A stretch of DNA of 64,000 nucleotides from Carettochelys insculpta (Eukaryota; Chordata; Testudines; Carettochelyidae), in contig NC_134139.1 of NCBI RefSeq assembly GCF_033958435.1, positions 209,233,501 to 209,297,500 on the forward strand, in the 5' to 3' direction. The position numbers were made by a program, and so were the translations under genes. Positions 1-9,434 of this stretch are shown one piece after another. How positions within the stretch are numbered: position 1 is the stretch's first letter; each line of letters begins with the position of its first letter. The notes under the pieces were generated by a model. It had not been told where the DNA came from and did no database searches. It was given only the letters and a program-made list of their open reading frames with translations.

Positions 1-447
1 TTTGGATGTAGAGGGGTGGGGGAAGGATACGTTTAGAGCCATCTGGTATCACTTGTTAATAGCATGCAATGTTTCTCCAGGCATGTTGTTCCCAGGATAT
101 TATTGAGACAAGGTCAGTAAGGTTGAGGTCAGGAAAATTTCTTCATAATCTCAAGCGTTCTCTCTCCCCCCCCCCCGCCCCAAATAGGCAATATCTTGTA
201 CATTTTTGATTGAGCTTAATAGACGGGGCTCAAATGTCTCCCTGCATGATAGCCTGTTTTCTAGGCCTCAGGTCATTTTTGTGGTTTGTCTTTGAACCCT
301 GACCAGTTTTTTCAATATTCCTTCCAAAGCATGGATGCTAATTTCCAGTTTTCCAGCAGTGATTTTGCCAGTGCTCTGAATTGATAGTCTTATATTTATA
401 CGTTCCAATATTGCATTACTGTTTTAGCCCCAACACTACCTTTAGCA
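1..447. other. intron 1 sequence, nothing recognised
   Basis: A-T rich intronic DNA with a short C-tract (about 165-180). No gene, exon or transposon is recognised. Confidence 0.4.
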
Positions 448-963
448 CAGTGTTTCTCAACTTTTTATAAACTGTCCTTTTTTCCAAAAAAAGAAAAAAG
501 TACCCCCAAACTTCTCACGCATACCCCAAGGGTAGGAATAGCAGGGGTACAGAAACATTGTCCTAAGGTAATCTGAGGTCTTGAAACAAGTGCCATTCAA
601 CCTTCCACATGACTGTACCCTTTTCAGGAGTGAAATTTGTTTTGCATACCACAAAGTTACACCTCATTTAAAAACTACTTGCAAAAACATGCAGAAATAT
701 AATAGACTGCTGTTGAAAACTTGCTGGCTTTCTACCCTCTTATCAAATAAATGAATTGGAATAGAAATATTGTACTTACATTTCAGCATAAGGTATATGA
801 ATCAGTAGAACAAATTGAGTGAACTTTTGATTGTACTGGTTGTACTAGTGTTTGTTATGTAGCCTGTTGCAAAACGAGGCAAATATCTAGAGGAGTTGAT
901 GTACCCCCTGGAAGAGCTCAGTGTGCCCCCATGGGTACTCACACCACTGCTTGAGAGAGCCTG
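448..963. mobile_element. hAT-type non-autonomous DNA transposon
   Basis: The left end CAGTGTTTCTCAAC (448-461) and right end CTTGAGAGAGCCTG (950-963) are imperfect terminal inverted repeats of the 'CAGTGGTTCTCAAC' hAT type. Inner subterminal 'GTACCCCC' motifs occur at both sides. The flanks carry 8-bp target duplications differing at one base, CTTTAGCA (440-447) and CATTAGCA (964-971), as expected for hAT. No transposase is coded. Confidence 0.7.
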
Positions 964-1289
964 CATTAGCAGACTTGAAAGTTTTAGAAAAAGAACCTGT
1001 ATTTTAAATGTATAAAGATGAGGACCATCAAAACTAATTTTCCATCTTTTTGATATTTCCCTGCATTTTGCAGGGAGAGCAGGCGTTTTCTCTTCCAGGA
1101 ATCGAAGAGATGGCAGTTTCGAATGTTTGGGAGAAAAATTCTCTTACTCAGAATCATAAACACTAACTATTTCCTGGAAAATTCTGTGCATGACTTACAG
1201 GACTGTTGGAATGAGAATGACATCACAGGTATCAAGAAAGTGATCAAAAGAGAGGAAGATGAGAGATGAATTTCTGATGTGAAGCCACT
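964..1289. other. intron 1 sequence, nothing recognised
   Basis: About 320 bases of unique-looking intronic DNA. No exon or repeat is recognised. Confidence 0.35.
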
Positions 1290-1713
1290 TATTTCGTATT
1301 GGGCGAACATAACTTAACGGCCATACTGGATTAGACCAAAGGTCCCTCTAGTCCAGTATCCTGTCTTCCTACAGTGGCCTTTGCCTGGTGCCCCAGAGGG
1401 AATGAACAGAACAGGAAATCATCTAGTGATCTATTCCCAACTTTTGGCAAACAGAAGTTAAGGGAACCACCCCTTTCCGTCCTGGGTACTAGCTATTGAT
1501 GGACCTATCCTCCATGAATGTATCTAGTTGTTTCATATTATAATTGTGACCTTCACAGCATCCTCTGACAAAGAGTTTCACAGGCTGACTGTGTGTTGTG
1601 TAAAAACGTGCTTCCTTTTGTTTGTTTCTAAACATTTTTCCTGTAAATTTCATTTGATGACCTCTGGTTCTTGTGTTACGGGAGTAAATAGCTTTTACCT
1701 TGTCCATACCTGT
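1290..1713 (-). mobile_element. CR1 LINE 3' end fragment
   Basis: On the minus strand the frame near 1489-1707 reads the end of the CR1 polyprotein (…TGHQMKF…RFYTTHSQPVKLF…DTFMEDRSINS). It is followed by the 3' untranslated region, which on the + strand appears as CCATACTGGATTAGACCAAA. The copy is 5'-truncated and carries missense changes and a frame break. It belongs to the same subfamily as the copies at 5593, 23567 and 55166. Confidence 0.8.
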
Positions 1714-1715
1714 AA

Positions 1716-1797
1716 TTCTTCATTCCAGTGCATCTGATGAAGTGGGTTTTACCCACAAAATCTTATGTCCAAATAATTGTTAGTCTTTAAGGCGCCT
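1716..1797 (+). repeat. fragment of palindromic turtle repeat (half copy)
   Basis: The text GCATCTGATGAAGTGGGTTT…CTTATGTCCAAATAATTGTTAGTCTTTAAGG is one arm of the same palindromic family seen complete at 32597 and 34110. Only the right arm remains. Confidence 0.6.
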
Positions 1798-1848
1798 TTA
1801 TCTTCTCTCTTGTTGGGCAATCGAGAATGAGTAGGATATTTTCATGTC

Positions 1849-2022
1849 ATAGGATAACGAGCCTTGTGGATAGGGGAGAAGCAATAGATGTGGTATACCT
1901 AGATTTCAGTAAAGCATTTGATACGGTCTCACATGATATTCTTACCAAAAAAACTAGGCAAATACAATTTAGATAAGGCTACTAAAAGGTGGGTGCATAA
2001 CTGGCCGGATAACTGTATAGAA
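1849..2022 (+). mobile_element. CR1 LINE fragment, 5' piece of an interrupted copy
   Basis: The + strand reads CR1 reverse transcriptase ([20 protein letters not shown], then FDTVSHDIL, one frameshift, [18 protein letters not shown]). The coding text stops at 2022 where the minus-strand CR1 begins. It resumes at 5453 with the next conserved block, so this and 5453-5592 are two halves of one copy split by the CR1 at 2023-5452. Confidence 0.82.
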
Positions 2023-2115
2023 TAGTTCATAGAATGATAGAACACAAGGACTGGAAGGGACCTCGAGAGGCCATCGAGTCCAGCCCCCTCCCCCAATGGC
2101 AGGACCAAGTACTAT

Positions 2116-2676
2116 CTAAACCATTCCTGATAGACATCTATCTAACCTGTTGTTAAATATCTCCAGCGATGGAGATTCCACAACCTCCCTTGGCAATTTA
2201 TTCCACTGTTTGACCGCCCTGACAGTTAGGAACTTTTTCCTAATGTCCAACCTAAACCTCCCTTGCTGCAGTTTAAGCCCATTGCCTCTTGTTCCATCCT
2301 CAGAGGCCAAGAAGAACAAGTTTTCTCCTTCCTCCTTATGACTCCCTTTTAGATACCTGAAAACTGCTATCATGGCTACCCTCTATCTTTTTTCCAAACT
2401 AAACAAGCCCAATTCTTTCAACTTTTTTTCATAGGTCACATTCTCCAGACCTTTAATCATTCTTGTCGCTCTTCTCCAGACCCTCTCTAGTTTCTCCACA
2501 TCTTTTTTGAACTGCGGTGCCCAGAACTGGACACAATACTCCAGCTGAGGCCTAACCAGCGCAGAGTAGAGTGCAAGAATGACTTCTCGTGTCTTGTTCA
2601 CAACACACCTGTTAATGCATCCCAGAATCATGTTTGCTTTTTTTTTTTTTTTTTTTTTTTTTTGCAACAGCATCAC
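2116..2676 (-). pseudogene. CR1 ORF2 C-terminal region, split frames
   Basis: The frames at 2676-2383 and 2373-2116 read the conserved CR1 C-terminus ([38 protein letters not shown] and then GLKLQQGRFRLDIRKKFL, EVVESPSLEIFNNRLDRCLS). A stop or frame change near 2375-2380 splits it. This region ends just before the short 3' untranslated tail. Confidence 0.9.
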
Positions 2677-4210
2677 ACTGTTGACACATATTTAGCTTGT
2701 GGTCCACTATAACCCCTAGATCCCTTTCTGCTGTACTCATTCCTAGGCAGTCCTTTCCCATTCTGTATGCGTGAAACTGATTGTTCCTTCCCAAGTGGAG
2801 CACTTTGCATTTGTCCTTATTAAACTTCATCCTGTTTACCTCAGAGCATTTCTCCAATTTATTCATATAATTTTGAATTATGACCCTGTCCTCCAAAGCT
2901 GTTCCAACCCCTCCCAACTTGGTATCATCTGCAAACTTAATAAGCATACTTTCTATGCCAGTATCTAAATCATTGATGAAGACATTGAACAGAACCGGTC
3001 CTAACACAGACCCCAGCAGAACCCCACTTGCTATACTTTTCCAGCAGGATTGAAAACCATTAAGAACTACTCTCTGGGTATGGTTATCCAGCCAGTTATG
3101 CACCCACCTTATAGTAGCCTCATCTAAATTGTATTTGCCTAGTTTTTTGAGAAGAATATAATGAGAGACGGTATCAAATGCTTTACTAAAGTCTAGGTAT
3201 ACCACATCTACTGCCTCTCCCCTATCCACAAGGCTCGTTGTCCTATCAAAGAAAGCTATCGGATTAGTTTGACAAGATTTATTCTTTATAAACTCATGCT
3301 GGCTGTTTCCTATTACCTTACCACCTTCCAAGTGCTTGCAGATGATTACTTTAATTACCTGTTCCATTATCTTTCCTGGCACTGAAGTTAAGCTGACTGG
3401 CCTGTAATTTCCTGGGTTATTCTTATTCCCCTTTCTATAGATGGGCACTATATTTGCCCTTTTCCAGTCTTCTGGAATCTCTCCTGTCTCCCATGATTTT
3501 CCAAAGATGATAGATAAAGGCTCAGATACCTCCTCTATCAGCTCCTTGAGTATTCTAGGGTGCATTTCATCAGGCCCTGGTGACTTGCAGACATCTAATT
3601 TTCCTAACTGATGTTTAACTTGTTCTTTTTTTATTTCAACTTCTAACCCTACCCCTTTCCCACTAGCTTTCACTGTGTTGGGCATTCCTTCCTCAGACTT
3701 CTCAGTGAAGACCGAAACAAAGAAGTCATTAAGCATCTCTGCCATTTCCAAGTTCCCTGTTACTGTTTCTCCCTCCTCACTGAGCAATGGCCCTACCCTG
3801 TCCCTGGTCTTCCTCTTGTTTCTAATATATTTATAAAAAGCCTTCTTGTTTCCCTTTATCCCTGTAGCTAATTTTAGCTCATTTTGTGCGTTAGCCTTTC
3901 TAATCTTTCTCCTGCATTCTTGTGGTGTTTGCCTATATTCATCCTTTGTAATTTGTCCTTGTTTCCATTTTTTATGCAATTCCTTTTTTATTTTGAGATC
4001 ATGCAAGGTCTCCTGGTTAAGCCATGGCAGTCTTTTTCCATATTTTCTCTCTTTCCTAAACAGCGGGATAGCTTGCTTTTGGGCCCTTAATAATGTCCCT
4101 TTGAAAAACTGCCAACTCTCCTCAGCTGTTTTTCCCCTCAGTTTAGCTTCCCATGGGACCTTACCTACCAGCTCTCTGAGTTTACCAAAATCTGCCCTCC
4201 TGAAATCCAT
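2612..4210 (-). pseudogene. CR1 ORF2 reverse transcriptase, mostly open
   Basis: The longest open frame of the window (532 codons) covers the RT palm and fingers of CR1. It shows [44 protein letters not shown] with the first catalytic Asp, [19 protein letters not shown], and [12 protein letters not shown] with the FADD catalytic pair. It ends abnormally in a lysine run coded by the T-tract (minus strand) at 2639-2663, which shifts the frame. The upstream endonuclease is already in another frame. The catalytic residues look intact, but the ORF as a whole is broken. Confidence 0.93.
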
Positions 4211-4348
4211 TATCTCTATTTTGCTGTTTTCTGTTCTACCTACCCTACCTTAGGATTGTGAACTCTGTGATTTCATGATCACTTTCACTCAAGCTGCCTT
4301 CCACCTTCAAGTTCTCTACCAATTCCTCCCTATTTGTTAAAATAAAAT

Positions 4349-4974
4349 CTAAAACAGCTTCACCTCAGTAGCTTTTTCAACCTTTTGGAATAAAAAATTG
4401 TCTCCAATACAATCCAAGAACTTACTGGATAGTCTGTGCCCCGCTGTATTAGTTTCCCAACATATATCTGGATAGTTGAAGTCCCCCATCACCACCAAAT
4501 CTGGGGCCCTGCTTGACTTTGTTAGTTGTTTAAAAAAAGCCTCATCCACCTCTTCCACCTGGCTAGGCGGCTTGTGGTAGAAGCCTAGCAGGACATCACC
4601 CTTGTTTTTTAACCCTCTTAGTCTAACCCAGAGACTCTCAACACGTCCATCTCCTATGTTCATCTCCACCTCAGTCCAAGTGTGTACATTTTTACTATAT
4701 AAGGCAACACCTCCCCCCTTTCTTCCCTGTCTATCCTTCCTAAGCAGGTTGTACCCTTCGATACCAACATTCCAATCACGTCTATTATCCCACCAAGTTT
4801 CCCAAGTGCCAACGATGTCATAGTTATATTTATTAGCACTTCCAGTTCTTCCTGCTTATTACCCATACTTCTTGCATTTGTATACAGGCATCTAAGATAT
4901 TGATTTGATCTTTCCTCCCTGTTTTGCCCTGACCTTCTTTTTACTCTGACATTGTTGACCATGCTGCCTCCCAT
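4349..4974 (-). pseudogene. CR1 ORF2 endonuclease domain, frameshifted
   Basis: Two overlapping frames (4974-4660 and 4669-4349) together cover the apurinic-type endonuclease. The first holds the conserved [19 protein letters not shown] start, corresponding to the metal-binding Asn region. The second holds [11 protein letters not shown], the catalytic GDFN motif. A frameshift near 4660-4670 and in-frame losses make it non-functional. The normal protein nicks target DNA to prime reverse transcription. Confidence 0.9.
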
Positions 4975-5046
4975 TTCTGACCCATCACCCAGGTTTCCAT
5001 GTTCTCCACTTACCTGGTGGGCTTTGCTCCCCTGCCCCTGTTGAAC

Positions 5047-5436
5047 CTAGTTTAAAGCCCTCCTCGCTAGGTTAGCCAGTCTGTGTCCAAATACGGTCTT
5101 TCTCCTCCTCGAAAGGTGAACACCATCCCTGCCCAGCAGTCCTTCCTGTAATAGCATCCCGTGGTCAAGGCAACCAAAGCCTTCCTGGCGACACGATCTT
5201 TGAAGCCAGGCTTTCACCTCTAGGATGCACCTTTCTCTGCCTGGGCCCCTACCACTGACAGGCAGGATTGAGGAGAATACCACCTGCACCCCAAACTCCT
5301 TCACCCGTGCCCCCAGAGCCCTGAAGTCACTCTTGACCTGCTCAGCATCATACCTCACAGTATCATTAGTGCCCACATGGATGAGAAGCACGGGATAGTA
5401 GTCAGAGGGCCTGATAATCCTCGACAACACCTCCAT
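5047..5436 (-). pseudogene. CR1 ORF1, SGNH-esterase-like domain (5'-truncated)
   Basis: About 129 residues show the hallmarks of the esterase domain found in CR1 ORF1: LLIHVGTNDT (block III-like), VVFSSILPVSG and LLGRDGVHLS, which carries the catalytic Asp-x-x-His. The domain is thought to act in the retrotransposition particle on lipid or another ester, but its role is unsettled. The N-terminal part, including the catalytic serine block, is missing because the element is truncated at about 5450. It is followed by the endonuclease on the same strand. Confidence 0.88.
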
Positions 5437-5452
5437 AACGTCTCGAATTTGG

Positions 5453-5592
5453 GCCCCCAGTTCTCAGTCCTGCTGGAAAAGTATAACAAGTGGGGTTCCT
5501 CAGGGGTCTGTTTTAGGACTGGTTCTGTTCAATATCTTCATCAACATTTTAGATATTAGCATAGAAAGTATACTTATTATGTTTGCCGATGA
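5453..5592 (+). mobile_element. CR1 LINE fragment, 3' piece of the interrupted copy
   Basis: It reads SQSCWKSITSGVPQGSVLG and then LVLFNIFIN…FADE on the + strand. This is the block that normally follows the WVHNWLDN…QRVVLNG region ending at 2022. About 20 bases between the halves are lost. The fragment is itself cut at about 5592 by the start of another CR1 piece in the opposite orientation. Confidence 0.82.
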
Positions 5593-6013
5593 AAAAGCTT
5601 CCATTGCTGGGTCAGACCAAAGATCCCTCTAGCCAAGCATCCTGTCTTCCAACAGTGTCCAGTGCCAGTTGTCTCAAAGGGAATGATCAGAACCGGTTAT
5701 CAAGTGATCTATTACCCATTCCTGGCTCTGACAGAGGCCAGGGATGCTTTCCCTGCCAGTCCTGGCTAATAGCCAGTGATGGACCTATCTTTCATGAATG
5801 TATCTAGCTCTTGTTTGAACTGCTACAGTTTTGGCCTTCACAATATCCCCTGCCAAGGAGTTCCACAGATTGACTGTGCATTGTGTGGAAAAAATACTTC
5901 CTTTTGTTTTAAACCCACTGCCTATTAATTTCATTTGGTGACCTGTAGTTCTTTTGTTATAGGAAGGAGTAAATAACTTCACTTTCTCCACACTAGTCAA
6001 CTTGGAGTGCAGA
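5593..6013 (-). mobile_element. CR1 LINE 3' end fragment
   Basis: The + strand shows GCTGGGTCAGACCAAAGATC and the following subfamily 3' untranslated text. The minus strand frame 6063-5785 reads VEKVKLFTPSYNKRTTGHQM and …RSIFSTQCTVNLWNSLAGDI, the CR1 C-terminus. It is 5'-truncated at about 6013, where another LINE fragment starts. Confidence 0.8.
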
Positions 6014-6420
6014 TATTTGTAACCAAAATAATATAAACAGGATGAATGATGGAAGGATTCCAAAAGACATCCTGTATGGTGAGCTAGCCTCTGGCAAAAG
6101 ACCTCCCGGACGCACCCAGTTGCACTGCAAAGATGTCTGCAAGAGAGACCTCAGAGAGGTAGACATTGAGCTGGACAACTGGGAAGAACTAGCAGATGAC
6201 CGCAGCAGATGGAGGCAGGGGTTACACAAGGGCCTTCAGAAGGGCGAGATGAGGATCAGACAGCTAGCAGAGGAGAAGCGAGCACACAGAAAGCACACTA
6301 AGGACTTGCCAGACACCCACCACATCTGCAAGAGATGCAGCAAGGACTGTCACTCTCATGTGGGTCTTCATAGTCACAGTAGACACTATAAATGAAGTCC
6401 TCAATTGAAACTATAAAGGG
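6014..6420 (+). pseudogene. C-terminal end of a non-CR1 LINE polyprotein with C2H2 motif
   Basis: An open frame (6042-6395, 117 codons) reads NDGRIPKDILYGELASGKRP, then KDVCKRDL, a W-EELADDRSRWRQGL block and a terminal zinc-finger-like CKRCSKDCHSHVGLHSHSRH (C-x2-C … H-x3-H). This arrangement is the carboxyl end of an endonuclease-type non-LTR retrotransposon widespread in animals. I do not assign a family name. The reverse transcriptase upstream is absent. A relic of what looks like the same family occurs at 45930-48000. The frame is open, but this alone is not evidence of a host gene. Confidence 0.7.
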
Positions 6421-6723
6421 TGTGATCCATCGTCTATGCAGACTGAAGGATGCCTACTATAAAGTAAACACTCTACACTTTGTGTTGTAATTGAAATCAA
6501 TGTATTAAGCTGTAGGAAAAAATGTAAAATACTTAATTTTCAGTGGGTATTCTATTAAATAGTAAGATTTAAACTGCAATTAATCGGTTTCTTAATTGCA
6601 AGGGGGGGTGCTTAATGACAAGTCTTAACTGAGGTTGACAAACCTATTTAGTATAACAACCAGCCCTTATCAAAACAAAAAAGCAGTCATGTAGCACAAA
6701 CGGCTGAATGTAGTGCATTGTAT
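6421..6723. other. intron 1 sequence, nothing recognised
   Basis: AT-rich intronic DNA following the LINE tail. Nothing is recognised. Confidence 0.35.
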
Positions 6724-6826
6724 GTTGAATAGTAACAGAGAGAGCCATGTTAGTCTGTGTTCTATCAAAACAAAAAAGCATGATAGAACACAGACTAACA
6801 CGGCTATCTCTCTGTTACTGTTCAAC
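6724..6826. repeat. inverted repeat with about 45-bp arms (palindromic family)
   Basis: The left arm 6724-6767 (GTTGAATAGTAACAGAGAGA…) and right arm 6781-6826 (…CTCTCTGTTACTGTTCAAC) are near-perfect reverse complements around a 13-base loop. The arm text contains 'CCATGTTAGTCTGTGTTCTATCA', related to the 5' segment of the family at 32597 and 34110. Confidence 0.85.
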
Positions 6827-7289
6827 CAGCGCTTACGTTTTCATTTCTACTCCCAAATTCTAATGCCTGTGTTGCTTTCGTTCCATAGGCTTGGACGTAT
6901 CTTATAGACCAATGTTTAAGTTTTATTGTTTAAAATTCATCCTTTAGATAAAATAGGCTTAATTTTTGGAAGAACTGGGCAAACTTTAAATAATAGCTGG
7001 TTCTAAACACAATAGTTGCTTATACTGTTTCTAAAATCTTTTTAAACAGTATACATTTTGGTGATTGTATACTCTTTAACTGATCATTTTTTCTAAAATT
7101 CAAATTAAATGAAATTGTCAGTATCTAAAGCGAAGTTTGTGTACTGGAAGAGCTAAATTGATTATGAAAACTCACTTTTAGTTAAACCTGGTACAAGTCT
7201 GTATATAGAGAAACACCCTAGATGAAGCTTTGACTGGCTTTCTGTAACTTGATGAGAAAGTGACTCCTGATCCTGTAGCACTTTGAAGA

Positions 7290-7370
7290 CTAACAAAATA
7301 ATTTATTAGGTGATGAGCTTTTGTGGGGTAAGCTCACGAAAGCTCATTGCCTAATAAATTATTTTGTTAG
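7290..7370. repeat. inverted repeat with about 34-bp arms (palindromic family)
   Basis: The left arm 7290-7324 and right arm 7337-7370 pair through CTAACAAAATAATTTATTAG and its complement, with GAGCTTTTGTG / CACGAAAGCTC at the centre. The trailing 'ACAGACTAACACTGTGACTA' (to about 7425) is the degraded unique end of the same repeat family. Confidence 0.8.
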
Positions 7371-7424
7371 CCTTTATGACTGCTGTTTTGTTTGGTGAAG
7401 ATACAGACTAACACTGTGACTATT

Positions 7425-8384
7425 CTCAGATCCTGAATACTGTTTAGAGAGGGTGCGTTCTGCTTTCTGTTGGCTGTGATGTATCAGTGACAGCTGCTAG
7501 TGCTCCTGGCTCTAAACAAGTGGAGAATGGAAACATTCCTCTTGTTGATTTTATGACTAACAAAATAACATAGTAACGTGTTAAAACAATGGTAATTAAA
7601 TCTCATTCTTCTGGGCATCTGTTTCTACGCCATCAAGGTGGATTCCTCTTTAATCACAGCCCCCCTTGCAACATAATATGACTGGCTGGTGCATTCTGGG
7701 TTTCTTGTGCCTTTTACCCCCCCCCCCCCCCCGCCCCTTCTCTCCTCTCGGAAGTGTCAGATGGATCTGCTGCCATTGGTTTGATTCAATGTTTCAATTC
7801 CTGCATTCCTAAGTAGGGTCAAGTCTTCTGTAGGTCAAGAGAGCTCATACTTTGCTCTCTTGGAACAGAAGTAAACCTGTTCCAAAGAGATGAGAGAAAT
7901 GGGTGACATAGCACTGGAAGATTGGTACAATCCATGCAAATATCCAAAGGAGTCTAAATAACAATACAGTTGAACTTGTCATCGCACCTTCGGATACTAA
8001 GCACAACTTCTCTCACCCTACATTACAAGTAAAATATGTACCTCTTCAGGATCATCGTCTGGACTGGGGCTACTTTGCTCTGAGCTTTCTATAACATAAA
8101 AGGACACTCACTATTTTTCAAACCCTCCTTAGTACTAATTACCTGGTATATAAACAGTCCAAAGTACATGGCTTTTTGCGAGTTCCCTTCCAAAAAAATT
8201 TTAATAACCCTCAGTCCTGTGTCTGTCATTTTGACATCTAAGCTCTTCCTGGAAAGGAACTGAGGCCAGGTCCCCACTGAATGATATCATTCTAATTAAC
8301 TCCCTCTCAGGTGTGACAATGTCACATCTCTGAGTGACTCAACCCCCAAAGCTTCTTGCTTCACCACAGCTGCCGTCTCTCAGG
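7425..8384. other. intron 1 sequence, nothing recognised
   Basis: Apart from the poly-C tract I see no gene or repeat that I can name. The short minus-strand frame at 8089-8277 has no family features. Confidence 0.35.
7717..7732 (+). repeat. poly-C tract
   Basis: Sixteen consecutive C, then G and CCCC. Simple-sequence repeat. Confidence 0.9.
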
Positions 8385-8780
8385 TTTGGTCTACACTAGG
8401 GATCAAAGTTGATCTCAGATACACAATTCTAGCAACGCCATTAGCATAGCTAGAAGTGACATGTCATGATGGACTTTGTACCAAGGTGTAGACTGGGGCT
8501 CTTTGGGCTTACGCGGACGTCCCTTACTTCACCCAGCAGTGTGGAGTGCTAGAGTCGGCGACAGAGCCCAGAGAGATCGATTTTTGCCACATCTTCATTG
8601 ACACAGCAAAACTGAACTCCAGCAGATGGATCGCAGCGCGTTGAATCTGCGATAAGTATACGCACACCCTAGAGAGGTGGATTAGCTACGCTGACAGGAG
8701 AAGCTCTTCTCTCGCCATAGTAGCATCTTCCCTGCAGTGGTGCAGCTACTCCATGGCAGCACTGGGCAAGAAGACAGGCC
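8385..8780. mobile_element. old DNA-transposon-like repeat of the 'GTCTACACT' type
   Basis: The block starts GGTTTGGTCTACACTAGGGA and contains GATCGATTTTTGCCAC and GGTGGATTAGCTACGCTGAC. This is the style of a non-autonomous repeat common in turtle and crocodile genomes whose ends read GTCTACACTA. Related degraded copies appear at 28525, 31676 and 56945. The right terminus is not clear. It has no coding capacity. Confidence 0.5.
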
Positions 8781-9223
8781 CCAGCCACGTTTTATTGGTG
8801 TGAAGCACTAGGTGTGCTTGCGATCAGAGAGGCTGTACATGTAACTTCTTTGCAGGAAACATTATTTTACTATTGTACAGCATTTTACAGAGCTTTTAAA
8901 TTAAGGGAGGTAGGCGCCCAGCTCCCTTAAAGGCCCCTTTGAAAACCTCAGTGTTGGTGGAAGGGTCTCCATTTTTTCCCCAATGTGGCAGTTGCCCTGT
9001 AAGGCCAAAATAGAGGCAATCTCTCGTATTCTGTTACAAAGGAGCTCACAAACCTATACTCGGTAAAAGCTTAGTTCCAGTGGCTGCCCTTGTAATTCCA
9101 TTCAGAGCCATGCAAAAAATCAGTAACTTAACACTTTGTAAGATTTTTACCAGCTGTACAGCACCTTTTGGCTTTTGCATACTATACTATATACTATACT
9201 AGGGGTTAGCTCAAGCCTCCCCT

Positions 9224-9434
9224 ACAAAAAGGATAGCTTAGTGGTTTGAGCATTGGCCTGCTAATCCCAGGATTGTGAATTCAATCCTGAGGGGGGCATT
9301 TAGGGATCTGGGGCAAATAGAGGGGAGAAAAAAGTGGGGGGGGCGGTGCTTGGTCCTGCCCAGAGGGCAAGGGACTGGACTTGATGACCTCCCGATGTCC
9401 CTTCCACCTCTAGGAGATGTGTATCTCCATATAC
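9224..9434 (+). mobile_element. turtle tRNA-derived SINE (tortoise Pol III SINE type)
   Basis: A tRNA-like head carries an A-box-like TAGCTTAGTGGTTTGAGC and a B-box-like GATTGTGAATTCAATCC. The central GGCATTTAGGGATCTGGGGC and the CR1-like tail GGACTTGATGACCTCC…CCCTTCCACCTCTAGGAG follow. An inserted G-rich stretch lies at 9335-9350. The tail matches the 3' ends of the CR1 copies in this window. Confidence 0.88.

Larger units (their letters stand above)
2023..5452 (-). mobile_element. nearly full-length CR1 LINE, minus strand
   Basis: The element runs from its 3' terminus near 2023-2042 (CATAGAATGATAGAA, the reverse of the ATTCTATG tail) to a 5' truncation near 5450 inside ORF1. In transcription order it holds the ORF1 esterase domain (5436-5047), endonuclease (4974-4349), reverse transcriptase (4210-2612) and C-terminal region (2676-2116). 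It is about 3.4 kb long. A T-run of more than 20 bases at 2639-2663 interrupts the RT/C-terminal junction. The long open RT indicates a relatively young insertion. It lies inside an older, oppositely oriented CR1. Confidence 0.93.

Noticed and set aside
2612..4210. 532-codon open frame as a possible host gene
   Set aside because: All motifs are CR1 reverse transcriptase, and it lies within a delimited CR1 insertion with its 3' tail.
9224..9290. tRNA gene
   Set aside because: The A/B-box-like text belongs to a tRNA-derived SINE with body and CR1-like tail. There is no functional tRNA fold. The same holds at 15893, 23789 and 50036.
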